Part shown: positions 1-8,816 of the stretch, one piece after another | Numbering within the stretch: position 1 is the stretch's first letter | Layout: every line of letters begins with the position of its first letter | DNA from: Chitinophagaceae bacterium | Lineage (GTDB): Bacteria > Bacteroidota > Bacteroidia > Chitinophagales > Chitinophagaceae | DNA length: 64,000 bases | Assembly: GCA_016720565.1 (NCBI GenBank) | Contig: JADKKJ010000001.1 | Span: 1,178,001 to 1,242,000, forward strand | Direction: 5' to 3' | Notes under the pieces: model-generated | The model's input: the letters and a program-made list of their open reading frames with translations, nothing else | What the model was told of the DNA's origin: nothing | Database searches by the model: none | Program-made: the position numbers and the translations under genes

Positions 1-1092
1 CTGGTATTTGGATATCTCTTTTTGCTCGGCATTGCTGCTGTTGGAGGAGCAGAATAAAAACGCATTGCGCGCATTTGATTTCTGGCCTGTCTTCAGGTAG
101 GCATCTCCCAGCAGGTACATGGCATGCTGGCTAAGCGAATCTTCCTTGCCACTTAATTGTTTGAACCCTTCGATAGCCTTTGTATAATTTTTCGCCTGGT
201 AATAACTGTAGCTCAGCTCATACAATTCTTCCCTTCTCACTTTTTTTGAACGGCCCACATAATCCTCCAGGTAAGGAAGTGCTTTGGCATATTCTTTTTT
301 CTCAAAATAGGCATGGCCTATCAGTTGCTTTAATTCGAGGTCATAGTATTGGGAACTGCTGCCCGACTGAAGTTTCTGCTGTATATAAGCGATGGATTCA
401 TCTTTTTTGCCCTGGATATAATAGATCTGCGCGATATAATAAGGAACTACGGTACTGTAACTCTTCTCATTCTCAACGATCTTAAAAGCATCCAACGCTT
501 CATTGTATTGTCGGTCGCGGAAGGCCAGGAAACCATAATAATAATTCGCATCCATGTAATTGGGATCGCTCTTCAATTTGCGGATCTCATTGAAAAGCGG
601 TTTGGCCTGTTCAAATCGCTGCATGGTAAAATACGCATAGCCCTGGTGGTATTTCATATCCGTTATCTCACGTTCACTGAGATTGACCGTATTGGCCTGC
701 TCATATTGGCGGGCTGCCAAAGCAAATTGCTGGTCTTTGAAATAATATTCTCCCAGGTGATAATTCATCATCTCCACCCTTGCGTTGTTCTTTTCTACGT
801 CTATGTACTGTTTCGCCATTTCTTCGGCCCTTCCTTCTTTTTGCTTAAGGGCGCAAACAATGGCATAATAGTTCACTTCCTGCACGATCAGCGGTTGATT
901 TACCCGGTCGGTCTCGCGAAGGTCCTGTCTCAGTTCCTTGAATAAAGGGTAAGCCAGGCTGTATTGTTCTTTTTGAAAATACTCCCTGGCCTCCCTGAAT
1001 TTTTCATCAGGATCGGAATAAAAACGGGTCTGCTGGGCGAATATGGTAAAAGGAATAAGGAATGCGATGATCAGGGAACTGTAATGCTTCAT
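1..1092 (-). CDS. Exported tetratricopeptide-repeat protein, C-terminus cut by window edge
   Basis: The frame is open from an ATG at 1090-1092 (complement) to the left edge, giving 364 visible residues without a stop. The first 19 residues (lysine, then a hydrophobic run ending TIFA before QQ) look like a Sec signal peptide, so the product is probably periplasmic or outer-membrane associated. The rest is a chain of TPR-like helical pairs, for example LGEYYFKDQQFALAARQY and YYYGFLAFRDRQYNEALDAF. Large exported TPR proteins of this kind are common in Bacteroidota; their partners are mostly unknown. I infer a protein-protein scaffold role only. The gene is divergent from the thioesterase at 1262. 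The true length cannot be judged from this window. Confidence 0.85.
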   Translation of the reverse strand, partial: MKHYSSLIIAFLIPFTIFAQQTRFYSDPDEKFREAREYFQKEQYSLAYPLFKELRQDLRETDRVNQPLIVQEVNYYAIVCALKQKEGRAEEMAKQYIDVEKNNARVEMMNYHLGEYYFKDQQFALAARQYEQANTVNLSEREITDMKYHQGYAYFTMQRFEQAKPLFNEIRKLKSDPNYMDANYYYGFLAFRDRQYNEALDAFKIVENEKSYSTVVPYYIAQIYYIQGKKDESIAYIQQKLQSGSSSQYYDLELKQLIGHAYFEKKEYAKALPYLEDYVGRSKKVRREELYELSYSYYQAKNYTKAIEGFKQLSGKEDSLSQHAMYLLGDAYLKTGQKSNARNAFLFCSSNSSNAEQKEISKYQ

Positions 1093-1224
1093 TTTAGTGT
1101 TCTTTTACCGGTGGTGATTCCGTTACCGGAATGATAATCGTAACGTTGCGAATATTCGAATTATTTCAAGTGACTCCAAACATCATTCCAAACACCTGTG
1201 GATAAGTGCCTGGGGTATACCTAC

Positions 1225-1256
1225 TTTAACAATTCTTATACATTGCTGTATATTTG
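1225..1256 (+). promoter_or_regulatory. Bacteroidota-type promoter for the thioesterase gene
   Basis: TATATTTG at 1249-1256 matches the -7 consensus TAnnTTTG, with a T-rich TTTAAC about 20 nt upstream as a weak -33. The box ends only 5 nt before the ATG at 1262, so transcription would begin almost at the start codon, implying a leaderless or near-leaderless mRNA. Confidence 0.55.
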
Positions 1257-1261
1257 AAGGC

Positions 1262-1684
1262 ATGTATACAACCGAAACCAGGATCCGCGTACGCTACGCG
1301 GAAACCGACCAGATGGGGGTCGTTTACCACGGAAATTATTTTGCATTCTTTGAGGCCGGACGAGGAGAATTCATCCGTGAATTTGGCTTTAGTTACGCCG
1401 ATATGGAAAAGCAGGGTTTGCTGCTTTTTATTGTGGATGTGCATTGCAAGTATATACGACCTGCCCGTTATGACGACCTGATCACCATCCGTACCAGCCT
1501 GAAGGAATTACCCATTCATCATAAAGTGGAATTCTACTCTGATGTGCTGAGTGAACAGGGTGAACTGCTGGCCTCCGGGAAAGTGGTGCTCTATTGCATG
1601 GATGCTGCCAATATGAAAAGGTCGACATTGCCAGAACCTTTTCTGGAAAAGCTTCGCCCCCATTTTGAGCAAACAAATAATTAG
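1262..1684 (+). CDS. Acyl-CoA thioesterase, YbgC/4-hydroxybenzoyl-CoA thioesterase type
   Basis: A 140-residue single hot-dog-fold protein. The family signature YAETDQMGVVYHGNYF is at residues 12-27; Asp16 is the expected catalytic aspartate that activates water to hydrolyse the acyl-CoA thioester. The length matches the family. Substrate (short chain, aromatic or other acyl-CoA) cannot be read from sequence. In proteobacteria YbgC sits with tol-pal genes; here there is no such context, as the neighbour at 1702 is a membrane protease. The protein is cytoplasmic. The ATG at 1262 is preferred because the family N-terminus starts a few residues before the first beta strand. Confidence 0.9.
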   Translation: MYTTETRIRVRYAETDQMGVVYHGNYFAFFEAGRGEFIREFGFSYADMEKQGLLLFIVDVHCKYIRPARYDDLITIRTSLKELPIHHKVEFYSDVLSEQGELLASGKVVLYCMDAANMKRSTLPEPFLEKLRPHFEQTNN

Positions 1685-1701
1685 TTCCCCTATTTTTGAT
1701 C

Positions 1702-2697
1702 ATGGATAATTTGAATGAGGGAGAAATGATTGACCTATATGAGGAGAGCACCCCTTATTATCCCCCAAAATTCATCGATGAGGCCCCGCCTGGTAATGCC
1801 TGGGTCAAATCCCTCGCCAGCCTGGCCATCTATCTTGCCCTGGGCTATTATATTTTTAAACGCTGGGAATTATTACTGCTGATCACGGCCGTGGTAATGC
1901 TGCATGAAATGGGCCATTTCCTCGCCATGAAAGCATTTCGGTATAAAGACCTGGGCATATTCTTTATTCCCTTGCTGGGTGCCTATGTTTCGGGTTCGAA
2001 AAGGGAGGTTTCCCAAAAAGAATCGGCCATTATTTTACTGGCAGGTCCACTACCCGGTATCATTCTGGGTTGCCTGGTCTATCTCCTGCACCTGCGTTAT
2101 CCGGAATGGAGCATAGGCAGTACCGGCCTGGATACCCTGGCCCTTTTATTGGTATTCCTCAATCTTTTTAATCTGATCCCTATTTACCCGCTGGATGGCG
2201 GCCAGTTATTGAACCGTGTATTCTTTAATGAAGAAAAATGGATCAGCCAGGTATTCATGTACCTGTCCATTGCGGCCCTGACCTGGTTTGCCTGGAAAAT
2301 GAATTTCCCTGTGCTATACCTGTTCCCTGTGATGATGCTATACCGGCAGATCAGTGACTCCCGTGTGGACCAGGTTGAAAAAAGAGTAGAGGAAGAAGGT
2401 TTTCATACAGATATCGATTACGAACATCTTCCTGATAATGATTATTGGAACATTCGCCGCATTGTGATCGAAGAAAGGGCCGCTTTTAAAAAAGTAGACC
2501 CGGGACCTCCTTATGAATTTGATGAAAAAGAAAGCAAGATCGCCGCGGTCATTCATGACCTGCTGCACAGAAACCTGATACAGGATGTTTCCGTTTTGGG
2601 CAAACTACTGATACTGGTGATCTGGATCGCAGCTATAGCTTCTCCCTGGCTGGTAGGCCTCGAAGATCTGTTCTATCGTATTGGACTAAGAAATTAA
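1702..2697 (+). CDS. Site-2 protease family intramembrane metalloprotease
   Basis: A 331-residue polytopic membrane protein. The zinc motif HEMGH is at residues 68-72 inside a hydrophobic segment, and a downstream NLIPIYPLDGGQL segment supplies the third zinc ligand, the standard M50 arrangement. Such proteases cut transmembrane segments of regulators or signal-peptide remnants; the substrate here is unknown. There is no PDZ domain, unlike RseP at 19979, so this is a second, distinct S2P. A TTG at 1696 is in frame, but the ATG at 1702 is the better start. It follows the thioesterase by 17 nt on the same strand, so the two are probably cotranscribed, and its end overlaps the convergent DUF6526 gene by 4 nt. 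Confidence 0.88.
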   Translation: MDNLNEGEMIDLYEESTPYYPPKFIDEAPPGNAWVKSLASLAIYLALGYYIFKRWELLLLITAVVMLHEMGHFLAMKAFRYKDLGIFFIPLLGAYVSGSKREVSQKESAIILLAGPLPGIILGCLVYLLHLRYPEWSIGSTGLDTLALLLVFLNLFNLIPIYPLDGGQLLNRVFFNEEKWISQVFMYLSIAALTWFAWKMNFPVLYLFPVMMLYRQISDSRVDQVEKRVEEEGFHTDIDYEHLPDNDYWNIRRIVIEERAAFKKVDPGPPYEFDEKESKIAAVIHDLLHRNLIQDVSVLGKLLILVIWIAAIASPWLVGLEDLFYRIGLRN

Positions 2698-3122
2698 ACC
2701 CGGTGGTAATCTCCTCTCCAGTGCTGAATGGATTGCTTGATCTCTTTGGCAGGTATTTTTTCAGCTACCGCTTTCTTTGCTAAAGCTGGAAATTCTTCAT
2801 CGCTGGCAAAACGAAGCGCAATGATCTGGCTAAGGCGGAGTTCTTTATCCAATGGCTTTCCTGTTATAATAAAATGACGGAAATTCTCCTCTGCCCTGAT
2901 GGCACGATCCTGGGCTTTTAATGCAAAGGACCTGGCATACCAGAATATGATGATGAAGACTACAGAAACAAGTATTAGCAGGGAGGCAGAATACCTGGAG
3001 CTTGCATCAGCCTGGATAAATGCGCGGATACTTCCTGCCAGTAATGCCAGTACCAGGGTAAATCCAACTATATGGAATCCAGGTACAAATTGGGTATGGT
3101 TCTTGAAATTCTGTTCTTTCAT
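2694..3122 (-). CDS. DUF6526 family membrane protein
   Basis: A 142-residue protein with two predicted membrane helices (about residues 18-35 and 45-65) followed by a charged cytoplasmic tail. The N-terminus MKEQNFKNHTQFVPGFH and the first helix match the DUF6526 family as I recall it from Bacteroidota. Function is unknown. The stop overlaps the convergent protease gene by 4 nt, so the pair share no terminator space. Confidence 0.75.
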   Translation of the reverse strand: MKEQNFKNHTQFVPGFHIVGFTLVLALLAGSIRAFIQADASSRYSASLLILVSVVFIIIFWYARSFALKAQDRAIRAEENFRHFIITGKPLDKELRLSQIIALRFASDEEFPALAKKAVAEKIPAKEIKQSIQHWRGDYHRV

Positions 3123-3187
3123 GATTTGTTTAGTTTATTCATCTAAATATAGATATTATATTGTAACTTATTTCAATACCTAGAAAG

Positions 3188-3243
3188 CCTCAACCTCTCA
3201 CAGCTCAACGTCTCAACAGCTCAACCCCTCAACCGCTCAACAG
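3188..3243. repeat. Intergenic short-word array, CTCAAC type
   Basis: Eight or so imperfect copies of CTCAAC separated by 2-4 variable bases (CTCAACCTCTCACAGCTCAA and onward). The array ends 3-4 nt from the stop of the PBP4 gene (3247), and it lies in that gene's presumed 3' region. It is not a CRISPR: unit about 8 nt and no unique spacers. Confidence 0.8.
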
Positions 3244-3246
3244 TTT

Positions 3247-4602
3247 TCACTTCAGTTCATCCAGCACCCTGAACATTTTCGCGACAAGTGAACTGCTTTT
3301 GCCATTGTAATTATTGACCAGGAAAGAGAAAATATAGGTCTTGCCTTCTTTTGAGGTATGGTATCCACAGAATCCCTTTACATCGCTGATGGTGCCGCTT
3401 TTGATCTTCATGCCATTGTATTCGGGGAAGCCGGCGAAATAACTATTGAACCAGGGTTGTGTGCGGGCATATCGAAGCACCTCTACCTGCGCATGTGTGG
3501 TCAATCGGTTAAGAGGAGATAATCCGGAGCCATCATAAATATTCAATTCATTGGGGTCGATGCCTTTTTCTTTCCAGAATTCCCTGACGGCAGATACGCC
3601 GCTATCTGTTTCAACACTATTCTTTCTTTGAAGGCCTATGGTCTTTATAAGGGCTTCCCCATATAAATTGATACTTTTTTTGAGGAACCAGTAGGAAATC
3701 GAATCAAGTGAAGGAGAATAAATATCCATTAACCTCACTTCGGTAATATCCTGGGATACTCCTTTATTTGTTCCATCCAAAACAAAACCACCTGCAAAAT
3801 CGTAAAACGACTTCTCCATGCTAAGGGCAGGCCATGGATCTGAACCAGCAATTGTAAACCGCTCTGGCCCTGCAGGAATTGTACCTTTTACGAGGATCTT
3901 TTCATAGGCTGGAATAAAATAAATATAGGCATTGTCACCACTCCCTGCCGGCCCTGTTTTGCAATGATTGATGATCTGATCCCAAAAAGCATAGGTTGTT
4001 TTAATGCTATCAATTTTTGTTGTGTCCCCGGATTTTTTTCCAGGAATAAATACCAGGTCGTATTGATTTTCCTTCCAGTTCAGGGTTTGAGATCCTGCTC
4101 CATAATAATTCCCCAAATCATCATTGATCCAGCCCCCTGGTGGGATCAGGTCTTCAGTTTCACTGCGAACATTAAATTCCTTTATGTTCCTGAGACCTGC
4201 TTTTTTACACTCGTCCAGGATCCGTTGAAAGATCAGTTTTTCTTTTGTTCCTCCGTATCGGTCGCTGCCTAAAGTTGGATCCCCTGCACCATTTACAAAT
4301 AACAGGTCTCCCTTTCTGGTAATGGTGGTCTTGTATTTAAAATCTTTACCTAAAACATCAAAAGCTGTGGCCGCCGTTATCACCTTCTGCGTGGAAGCAC
4401 CCGCAAGTCCTGTTCTGGAATTCATATCAAACACTACCTTCCCGCTCTCTGCCTCTATCACATAAAATGAACTAATTGCATTCGACAATTGTTCATCATT
4501 CTCAAATAGCTTAAAGGCTTTTTCAATGCGGTCTTTTACCCCTTGAGCAGAAGTAAAAAAACCAGTAATAATGAACATGAACAGCAAAACGTATCTACCC
4601 AT
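3247..4602 (-). CDS. dacB: D-alanyl-D-alanine carboxypeptidase/endopeptidase, PBP4 type (peptidase S13)
   Basis: A 451-residue exported serine peptidase that trims peptidoglycan stem peptides or cross-links in the periplasm. The signal peptide spans about residues 1-20 (GFFTSAQG cleavage region). The three penicillin-binding motifs are visible: STQK with nucleophile Ser70 and Lys73, SIN within KKSINLYGEALIKT, and KSG in MKIKSGTISDVKG. The conserved DGSGLSPLNRLT block of class C PBPs is present. An in-frame upstream start would add 15 residues ahead of the signal peptide; the ATG at 4600-4602 gives a normal signal peptide and is preferred. A short-word array abuts the 3' end. Confidence 0.9.
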   Translation of the reverse strand: MGRYVLLFMFIITGFFTSAQGVKDRIEKAFKLFENDEQLSNAISSFYVIEAESGKVVFDMNSRTGLAGASTQKVITAATAFDVLGKDFKYKTTITRKGDLLFVNGAGDPTLGSDRYGGTKEKLIFQRILDECKKAGLRNIKEFNVRSETEDLIPPGGWINDDLGNYYGAGSQTLNWKENQYDLVFIPGKKSGDTTKIDSIKTTYAFWDQIINHCKTGPAGSGDNAYIYFIPAYEKILVKGTIPAGPERFTIAGSDPWPALSMEKSFYDFAGGFVLDGTNKGVSQDITEVRLMDIYSPSLDSISYWFLKKSINLYGEALIKTIGLQRKNSVETDSGVSAVREFWKEKGIDPNELNIYDGSGLSPLNRLTTHAQVEVLRYARTQPWFNSYFAGFPEYNGMKIKSGTISDVKGFCGYHTSKEGKTYIFSFLVNNYNGKSSSLVAKMFRVLDELK

Positions 4603-4663
4603 AAAAATTAATTTAAAATTGATGCCTTTTTGTGAATAGAACACCACTTACTCATCATAGGAC

Positions 4664-4698
4664 AGAGCTCATGGCTCATGGCTAAAAGCTAAAGGCTT
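4664..4698. repeat. Intergenic short-word array, GCTCATG/GCTAAA type
   Basis: The words AGCTCATGGCTCATGGCTAA then AAGCTAAAGGC repeat with a period of 9-10 nt. The array occupies the space between the PBP4 start and the cinA -7 box, overlapping the position where a -33 element would lie. Confidence 0.65.
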
Positions 4699-4721
4699 TC
4701 CTAACAAAATTACCCAACTCT

Positions 4722-4729
4722 TACCTTTG
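4722..4729 (+). promoter_or_regulatory. -7 box for cinA (TACCTTTG)
   Basis: TACCTTTG matches TAnnTTTG exactly. It ends 4 nt before the ATG of cinA at 4734, so the transcript is expected to be leaderless. No convincing -33 TTTG is seen; that position is close to the short-word array. Confidence 0.55.
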
Positions 4730-4733
4730 CCAC

Positions 4734-6005
4734 ATGAAAAAACTGAACGCCTCTATAATCACCATCGGAGATGAATTATTGATCGGCCAGACCATAGATA
4801 CCAACAGCGCTTTTATTGCCCAGGAATTTAATAAAGCCGGGATCTGGGTGCAGCGCCGGGTGGCAGTAGGCGATGTATATGGTGATATCTGGAAGGCCCT
4901 GGATGATGAAACCGCCATTTCGGAGATCGTCATTGTAACAGGCGGATTGGGCCCAACGGCCGATGATATAACCAAACCCTTGCTTTGTAAATACTTTGGA
5001 GGCACCCTGGTAGAAAATGAACAGGTGCTGAAACATATCATTTATTTATTCGAACATATTTATCAGCGAAAAGGCCCTTTGCTTGAAAGCAACCGCAAAC
5101 AGGCCGAAGTGCCCGATACTTGCACCGTACTGATGAATGAAAGAGGAACCGCGCCGGGCATGTGGTTTCAAAAAATGGTGAATGGAATGGAGCGCGTTAT
5201 TGTTTCTCTTCCCGGTGTTCCTTTTGAAATGAAAGGCCTTATTGAAAAAGAGGTGCTGCCTCGTTTGCTAAAAACGTTTTCCACTCAGGTCATCATTCAC
5301 CAGACCTTACTCACAGCCGGTATCGGAGAATCAATGCTGGCAGAAAAGATCAAAGAGTTTGAAGAAGCATTGCCAGCTCATGTAAAGCTGGCTTACCTGC
5401 CTCATTACGGCATGGTTCGTTTACGATTGACCTCCACTGGTGATAATAAAAAAGAACTGGAAAAAGAAATTGAAGGATTATTCGGCCAGTTAAAAGAACT
5501 GGTAAAAGAATGGCTGGTAATCGATGAGGACCTCACACTTCCGCAAGCCGTAGCTAAACTTTTGAAAGAAAGAAAACAAACGGTAGGTACCGCAGAAAGC
5601 TGCACCGGGGGATATATTGCCCATCTGCTTTCGCGGGACCCTGGTTCATCCATTGTTTTCAAAGGATCGATCGTGAGTTATGATAACCAGGTAAAAATGG
5701 ATCTCCTGGGGGTAAACCAAAATATTCTGGATATGGCAGGTGCTGTAAGTGAGGAGACCGTCAAACAAATGGCAAAAGCTTCCTTAGAACTACTGAAAAC
5801 AGACTATACTGTAGCCACTTCTGGAATCATGGGCCCCGATGGAGGCTCTGAACATAAACCGGTAGGGTTAGTATGGGTAGCAGTGGCCTCAAAAAATAGC
5901 GTGCAGGCTAAGAAATTCAATTTTCGTTTCGATCGCACAAGGAATATTGAGCAAACGGCCATTTCAGCACTGGATCTACTTAGAAAAGAGATCCTGAAAG
6001 CATAA
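4734..6005 (+). CDS. cinA: CinA family nicotinamide-nucleotide amidohydrolase / competence-damage protein
   Basis: A 423-residue two-domain protein. Residues 1-170 are the molybdopterin-binding-like (MoCF) domain with GDELLIGQTIDTNSAF and TGGLGPTADDIT; in the family this part carries ADP-ribose pyrophosphatase activity. Residues about 260-420 are the CinA C-terminal domain with AESCTGGYIAHLL and SGIMGPDGGSEH, which deamidates nicotinamide mononucleotide in pyridine-nucleotide salvage. The length is normal and both active-site blocks are intact. The start is fixed by the family N-terminus (MKKLNASIITIGDELL). The gene stands alone and its promoter is nearly leaderless. Confidence 0.93.
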   Translation: MKKLNASIITIGDELLIGQTIDTNSAFIAQEFNKAGIWVQRRVAVGDVYGDIWKALDDETAISEIVIVTGGLGPTADDITKPLLCKYFGGTLVENEQVLKHIIYLFEHIYQRKGPLLESNRKQAEVPDTCTVLMNERGTAPGMWFQKMVNGMERVIVSLPGVPFEMKGLIEKEVLPRLLKTFSTQVIIHQTLLTAGIGESMLAEKIKEFEEALPAHVKLAYLPHYGMVRLRLTSTGDNKKELEKEIEGLFGQLKELVKEWLVIDEDLTLPQAVAKLLKERKQTVGTAESCTGGYIAHLLSRDPGSSIVFKGSIVSYDNQVKMDLLGVNQNILDMAGAVSEETVKQMAKASLELLKTDYTVATSGIMGPDGGSEHKPVGLVWVAVASKNSVQAKKFNFRFDRTRNIEQTAISALDLLRKEILKA

Positions 6006-6020
6006 CTAACGCTGATTTCG

Positions 6021-6060
6021 GGACTGCGGACTCCAGACTACCGACTCAGGACTATTAACT
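6021..6060. repeat. Intergenic short-word array, GACTnC type
   Basis: The sequence runs GGACTGCGGACTCCAGACTA and continues CCGACTCAGGACTATTAACT: five to six variants of GACT at 7-8 nt spacing. It starts 16 nt after the cinA stop and runs directly into the -7 box of the E2 gene. Confidence 0.65.
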
Positions 6061-6067
6061 ATATTTG
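6060..6067 (+). promoter_or_regulatory. -7 box for the E2 gene (TATATTTG)
   Basis: TATATTTG is a perfect TAnnTTTG match 35 nt before the ATG at 6103. The -33 region falls inside the GACT array. Confidence 0.5.
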
Positions 6068-6102
6068 CCCCGATTGCATTCACTGCCAAAAAATCATCAC
6101 TT

Positions 6103-7470
6103 ATGGCTTTAGTTGACCTGGTAATGCCCAAGCTTGGAGAAAGCATCATGGAGGCTACCATTCTTAAATGGCACAAGCAACCCGGTGATCCCGTAAAAAT
6201 GGATGAGACCGTGCTGGAGATCGCTACTGATAAAGTAGATAGCGAGGTTCCAAGCACCACTGCAGGCGTTATTGAAGAACTGCTATTCAAAGTGAATGAT
6301 GTAGTGCCTATCGGAACCGTGATCGCCAGGATCCGCACCGGTGCAGCTGAGCCAGCACCAGCTTCTAAACCTGTGATCACCGAACCTGCCAGAGAGACAA
6401 ATACCCAGAATTTCCAGGATGCAGTGGTGGTAGAATCCACCCCTAAACAACCCGCGTATAACACTGCAAAGCCTGCCGGACAGCCCGCAAATAATAATTC
6501 CGGAAATCGCTTCTATTCTCCGCTTGTACTGAATATTGCAGCAAGTGAAGGTATCAGCATGACCGAACTGGAGGCATTACCGGGAACAGGAAATGAAGGA
6601 AGGGTGACGAAAAAAGATATACTGGAATACCTGGCTAATCGCGGAAGATCATCCTCAACAGTCAGTAACAGGGAAAACCGCGAGATGGTCATTCCCCTGG
6701 CTAAAGTGGAATCACAGAAAGAATATACACCTAATAATAACCAGGTAGGAAGTTATACAGGCAACGTGGAGATCATTGAAATGGATCGCATGCGTAAGCT
6801 GATCGCCGATCATATGGTGAGAAGCAAGCAAACCAGTCCACACGTGACCAGCTTTACCGAAGCCGATGTTACCAACCTGGTAATGTGGAGAGAGAAAGTG
6901 AAAAAAGATTTTGAAAAAAGAGAAGGAACAAAGATCACGTTCACTCCTTTATTCATTGAAGCCATCGTTCGCTGCATTAAGAAATTCCCGCTGATCAATT
7001 GTTCCCTGGACGGCAATAACATCATTATAAAAAAAGATATCAATATAGGTATGGCCACGGCCCTGCCCAGTGGTAACCTTATTGTACCCGTGATCAAGAA
7101 TGCCGACCAGCTTAACCTGGTAGGATTAAGCCGCCAGGTAAATCTACTGGCCGATAATGCCCGCAATGGAAAATTGAAAGCCGATGATACCCAGGGGGGC
7201 ACATTCACCTTAACCAATGTTGGCACCTTCGGTTCGTTGATGGGTACCCCTATCATTAATCAGCCACAGGTGGCTATCATGGCCGTTGGAGCGATCAAGA
7301 AAAGACCTATGGTCATTGAGACCTCTGCCGGTGATAGCATTGCCATCAGGCATATGATGTACCTCTCCATGAGCTATGATCATCGTATTGTAGATGGAAG
7401 TTTAGGCGCAACTTTCCTTACCGCAGTAGCGAAGGAGTTGGAGAATTTTAGTCCGTCAAGGGAATTCTGA
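6103..7470 (+). CDS. 2-oxo acid dehydrogenase dihydrolipoamide acyltransferase (E2)
   Basis: A 455-residue core subunit of a pyruvate, 2-oxoglutarate or branched-chain oxoacid dehydrogenase complex. The single lipoyl domain covers residues 1-78 with lipoylation Lys44 in ATDKVD. A linker follows, then an E1/E3 peripheral-subunit-binding domain (about 140-180, VLNIAASEGISMTELEALPG), then the catalytic domain with His427 and Asp431 in YDHRIVDG. With one lipoyl domain and no E1 or E3 beside it, the exact complex is undetermined; branched-chain or generic 2-oxoacid dehydrogenase is most likely. The gene is monocistronic by spacing. Confidence 0.9.
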   Translation: MALVDLVMPKLGESIMEATILKWHKQPGDPVKMDETVLEIATDKVDSEVPSTTAGVIEELLFKVNDVVPIGTVIARIRTGAAEPAPASKPVITEPARETNTQNFQDAVVVESTPKQPAYNTAKPAGQPANNNSGNRFYSPLVLNIAASEGISMTELEALPGTGNEGRVTKKDILEYLANRGRSSSTVSNRENREMVIPLAKVESQKEYTPNNNQVGSYTGNVEIIEMDRMRKLIADHMVRSKQTSPHVTSFTEADVTNLVMWREKVKKDFEKREGTKITFTPLFIEAIVRCIKKFPLINCSLDGNNIIIKKDINIGMATALPSGNLIVPVIKNADQLNLVGLSRQVNLLADNARNGKLKADDTQGGTFTLTNVGTFGSLMGTPIINQPQVAIMAVGAIKKRPMVIETSAGDSIAIRHMMYLSMSYDHRIVDGSLGATFLTAVAKELENFSPSREF

Positions 7471-7499
7471 TTTATAAATTGAGCGAATAAGTAACTACG

Positions 7500-7536
7500 T
7501 AGCTATTTACCTATTCACCCATTCACCTATTCACCT
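7500..7536. repeat. Intergenic short-word array, CTATTCACC type
   Basis: The words TATTTACC, TATTCACCCATTCACC and TATTCACC repeat at 8 nt spacing. The last TCACC word supplies the complementary TGA stop of the phosphatase gene at 7531-7533, so the array overlaps a gene end. Confidence 0.75.
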
Positions 7537-8019
7537 GCTTTCTCCGTATTTCTTCTTCAACAACATAAACCTCTTCCCTTTTTTCACGATCACAAAAAGG
7601 TTATCATATTCACCATCCTTCAGGTCGCCGGGAATAAGCACCGCACCGCAAACACGGTTCACAATATCATCCACTGTATTGCTATGGCCCACTACAAGGG
7701 TGTTTTTATGGGTGCGTTGCAGGGTTAAAATAAAACCACTGTCAGGCATATTTGGACAGGTGCCAATATTCAAGTGAAAATGGTCGGCAGTTGGTTTAGC
7801 GGTTGAACGCGTACGGATCGTATTGGTAGAATAGATGGCCTTTATCTTCTTATCCTTTAAACTATCCAGCAAAGCCTGGGCTCTTTGTTCACCAGCAGGT
7901 GTCAGGGCAACATCGGTAATGTTTCCCATTGGGGTGGCTTTTTCCGCATGACGGACCACATAAATATAGGATCTGCAGGAGCAGAAAAAAACCAGTAAGG
8001 ATATGGCAAGCAATCTCAT
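7531..8019 (-). CDS. Histidine phosphatase family lipoprotein
   Basis: A 162-residue protein with an N-terminal lipoprotein signal (LLVFFCSC; lipidated Cys13 or Cys15) and the phosphoglycerate-mutase/histidine-phosphatase signature VVRHAEKA, nucleophile His24. The second conserved histidine is in LVVGHSNTVDD. It is therefore a periplasmic, membrane-anchored phosphatase; the substrate is unknown. The length is typical of the short SixA-like branch. Its last codons KYGESR are followed by a TGA lying in the ATTCACC array. Confidence 0.82.
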   Translation of the reverse strand: MRLLAISLLVFFCSCRSYIYVVRHAEKATPMGNITDVALTPAGEQRAQALLDSLKDKKIKAIYSTNTIRTRSTAKPTADHFHLNIGTCPNMPDSGFILTLQRTHKNTLVVGHSNTVDDIVNRVCGAVLIPGDLKDGEYDNLFVIVKKGKRFMLLKKKYGESR

Positions 8020-8105
8020 GGCAGTTGTTTTAACATTCTAAAGTTAAACCACCGCTGCATTTTTTCAGTCTTTTTAGTAAATTAGGTTACTAAATCCATT
8101 TTTGC

Positions 8106-8816
8106 ATGAAACAGCTATCCGAGACCTGGTTTGCCGAAGGACGCATAGACTTCGAACTTAAAAAATATACTTTACTGGCCTATTTGCAGGAAGTGAATAA
8201 ATATTTCAATGAGAACAGACTCTATCCACAACTGGCCGAACTGATCTTCCATTACCATAATATTGTCGCTTTCAGGGAGAATAAGAAATACCTGCAGGAG
8301 CATTTCCCGAAAAAACTGACAGGCATCCAGATGGAAAAATTACAGGGACTTTATGAGCAGATGATAGAGGATGATGAACTGATGCAGGAGTTGGAAACCA
8401 TCATCCATTATTCGGCGCATACTATTAAAACCACCATTGGTAATGGTACCTCTATTTATGAATTCGTGGAGGAAAAAATGAATATAGCCCCCGTGGGTTT
8501 GGTCCCCCTTGATAATAAGGAAGGATATTTCTTCCTGAGTTCAGGAGAAAAAAGCAGTACCAGGGTTTACCAGTACAGGCTTTCATTTTTTGAAAAGCAT
8601 GATGAAAAATACCGCAGTATCAAAACTTCTTTTATCGATCGCTGGACCCATAGCATTTCCCATAGCTATGAAGCGATCAAAGGTGAACTGATCCGAAATA
8701 AAAAAGACCTTCCTAACCCTGCTGTATATTCCATTGAGACGAATCTGCAATTTCCTATTGAGGAAACCCTGCTTCCTATTGCAAAACGAAGCCTGGTCAA
8801 GTTCATCAGTAATTAA
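8106..8816 (+). CDS. Conserved hypothetical protein
   Basis: A 236-residue soluble protein with no signal peptide, membrane segment or motif I recognise. It is rich in charged residues and probably mainly helical in the first half (MKQLSETWFAEGRIDFELKK), with a beta-rich second half. The start of the text (EGRIDFELKKYTLLAYLQ) resembles a Bacteroidota-specific protein I have seen without a function. It lies divergent to the phosphatase. Its TAA stop (8814-8816) is the first word of a TAATTAC-type array. Confidence 0.7.
   Translation: MKQLSETWFAEGRIDFELKKYTLLAYLQEVNKYFNENRLYPQLAELIFHYHNIVAFRENKKYLQEHFPKKLTGIQMEKLQGLYEQMIEDDELMQELETIIHYSAHTIKTTIGNGTSIYEFVEEKMNIAPVGLVPLDNKEGYFFLSSGEKSSTRVYQYRLSFFEKHDEKYRSIKTSFIDRWTHSISHSYEAIKGELIRNKKDLPNPAVYSIETNLQFPIEETLLPIAKRSLVKFISN

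Noticed and set aside
180..945. Plus-strand frames
   Set aside because: They lie over the minus-strand TPR gene, which has a signal peptide and TPR consensus; the plus frames have neither.
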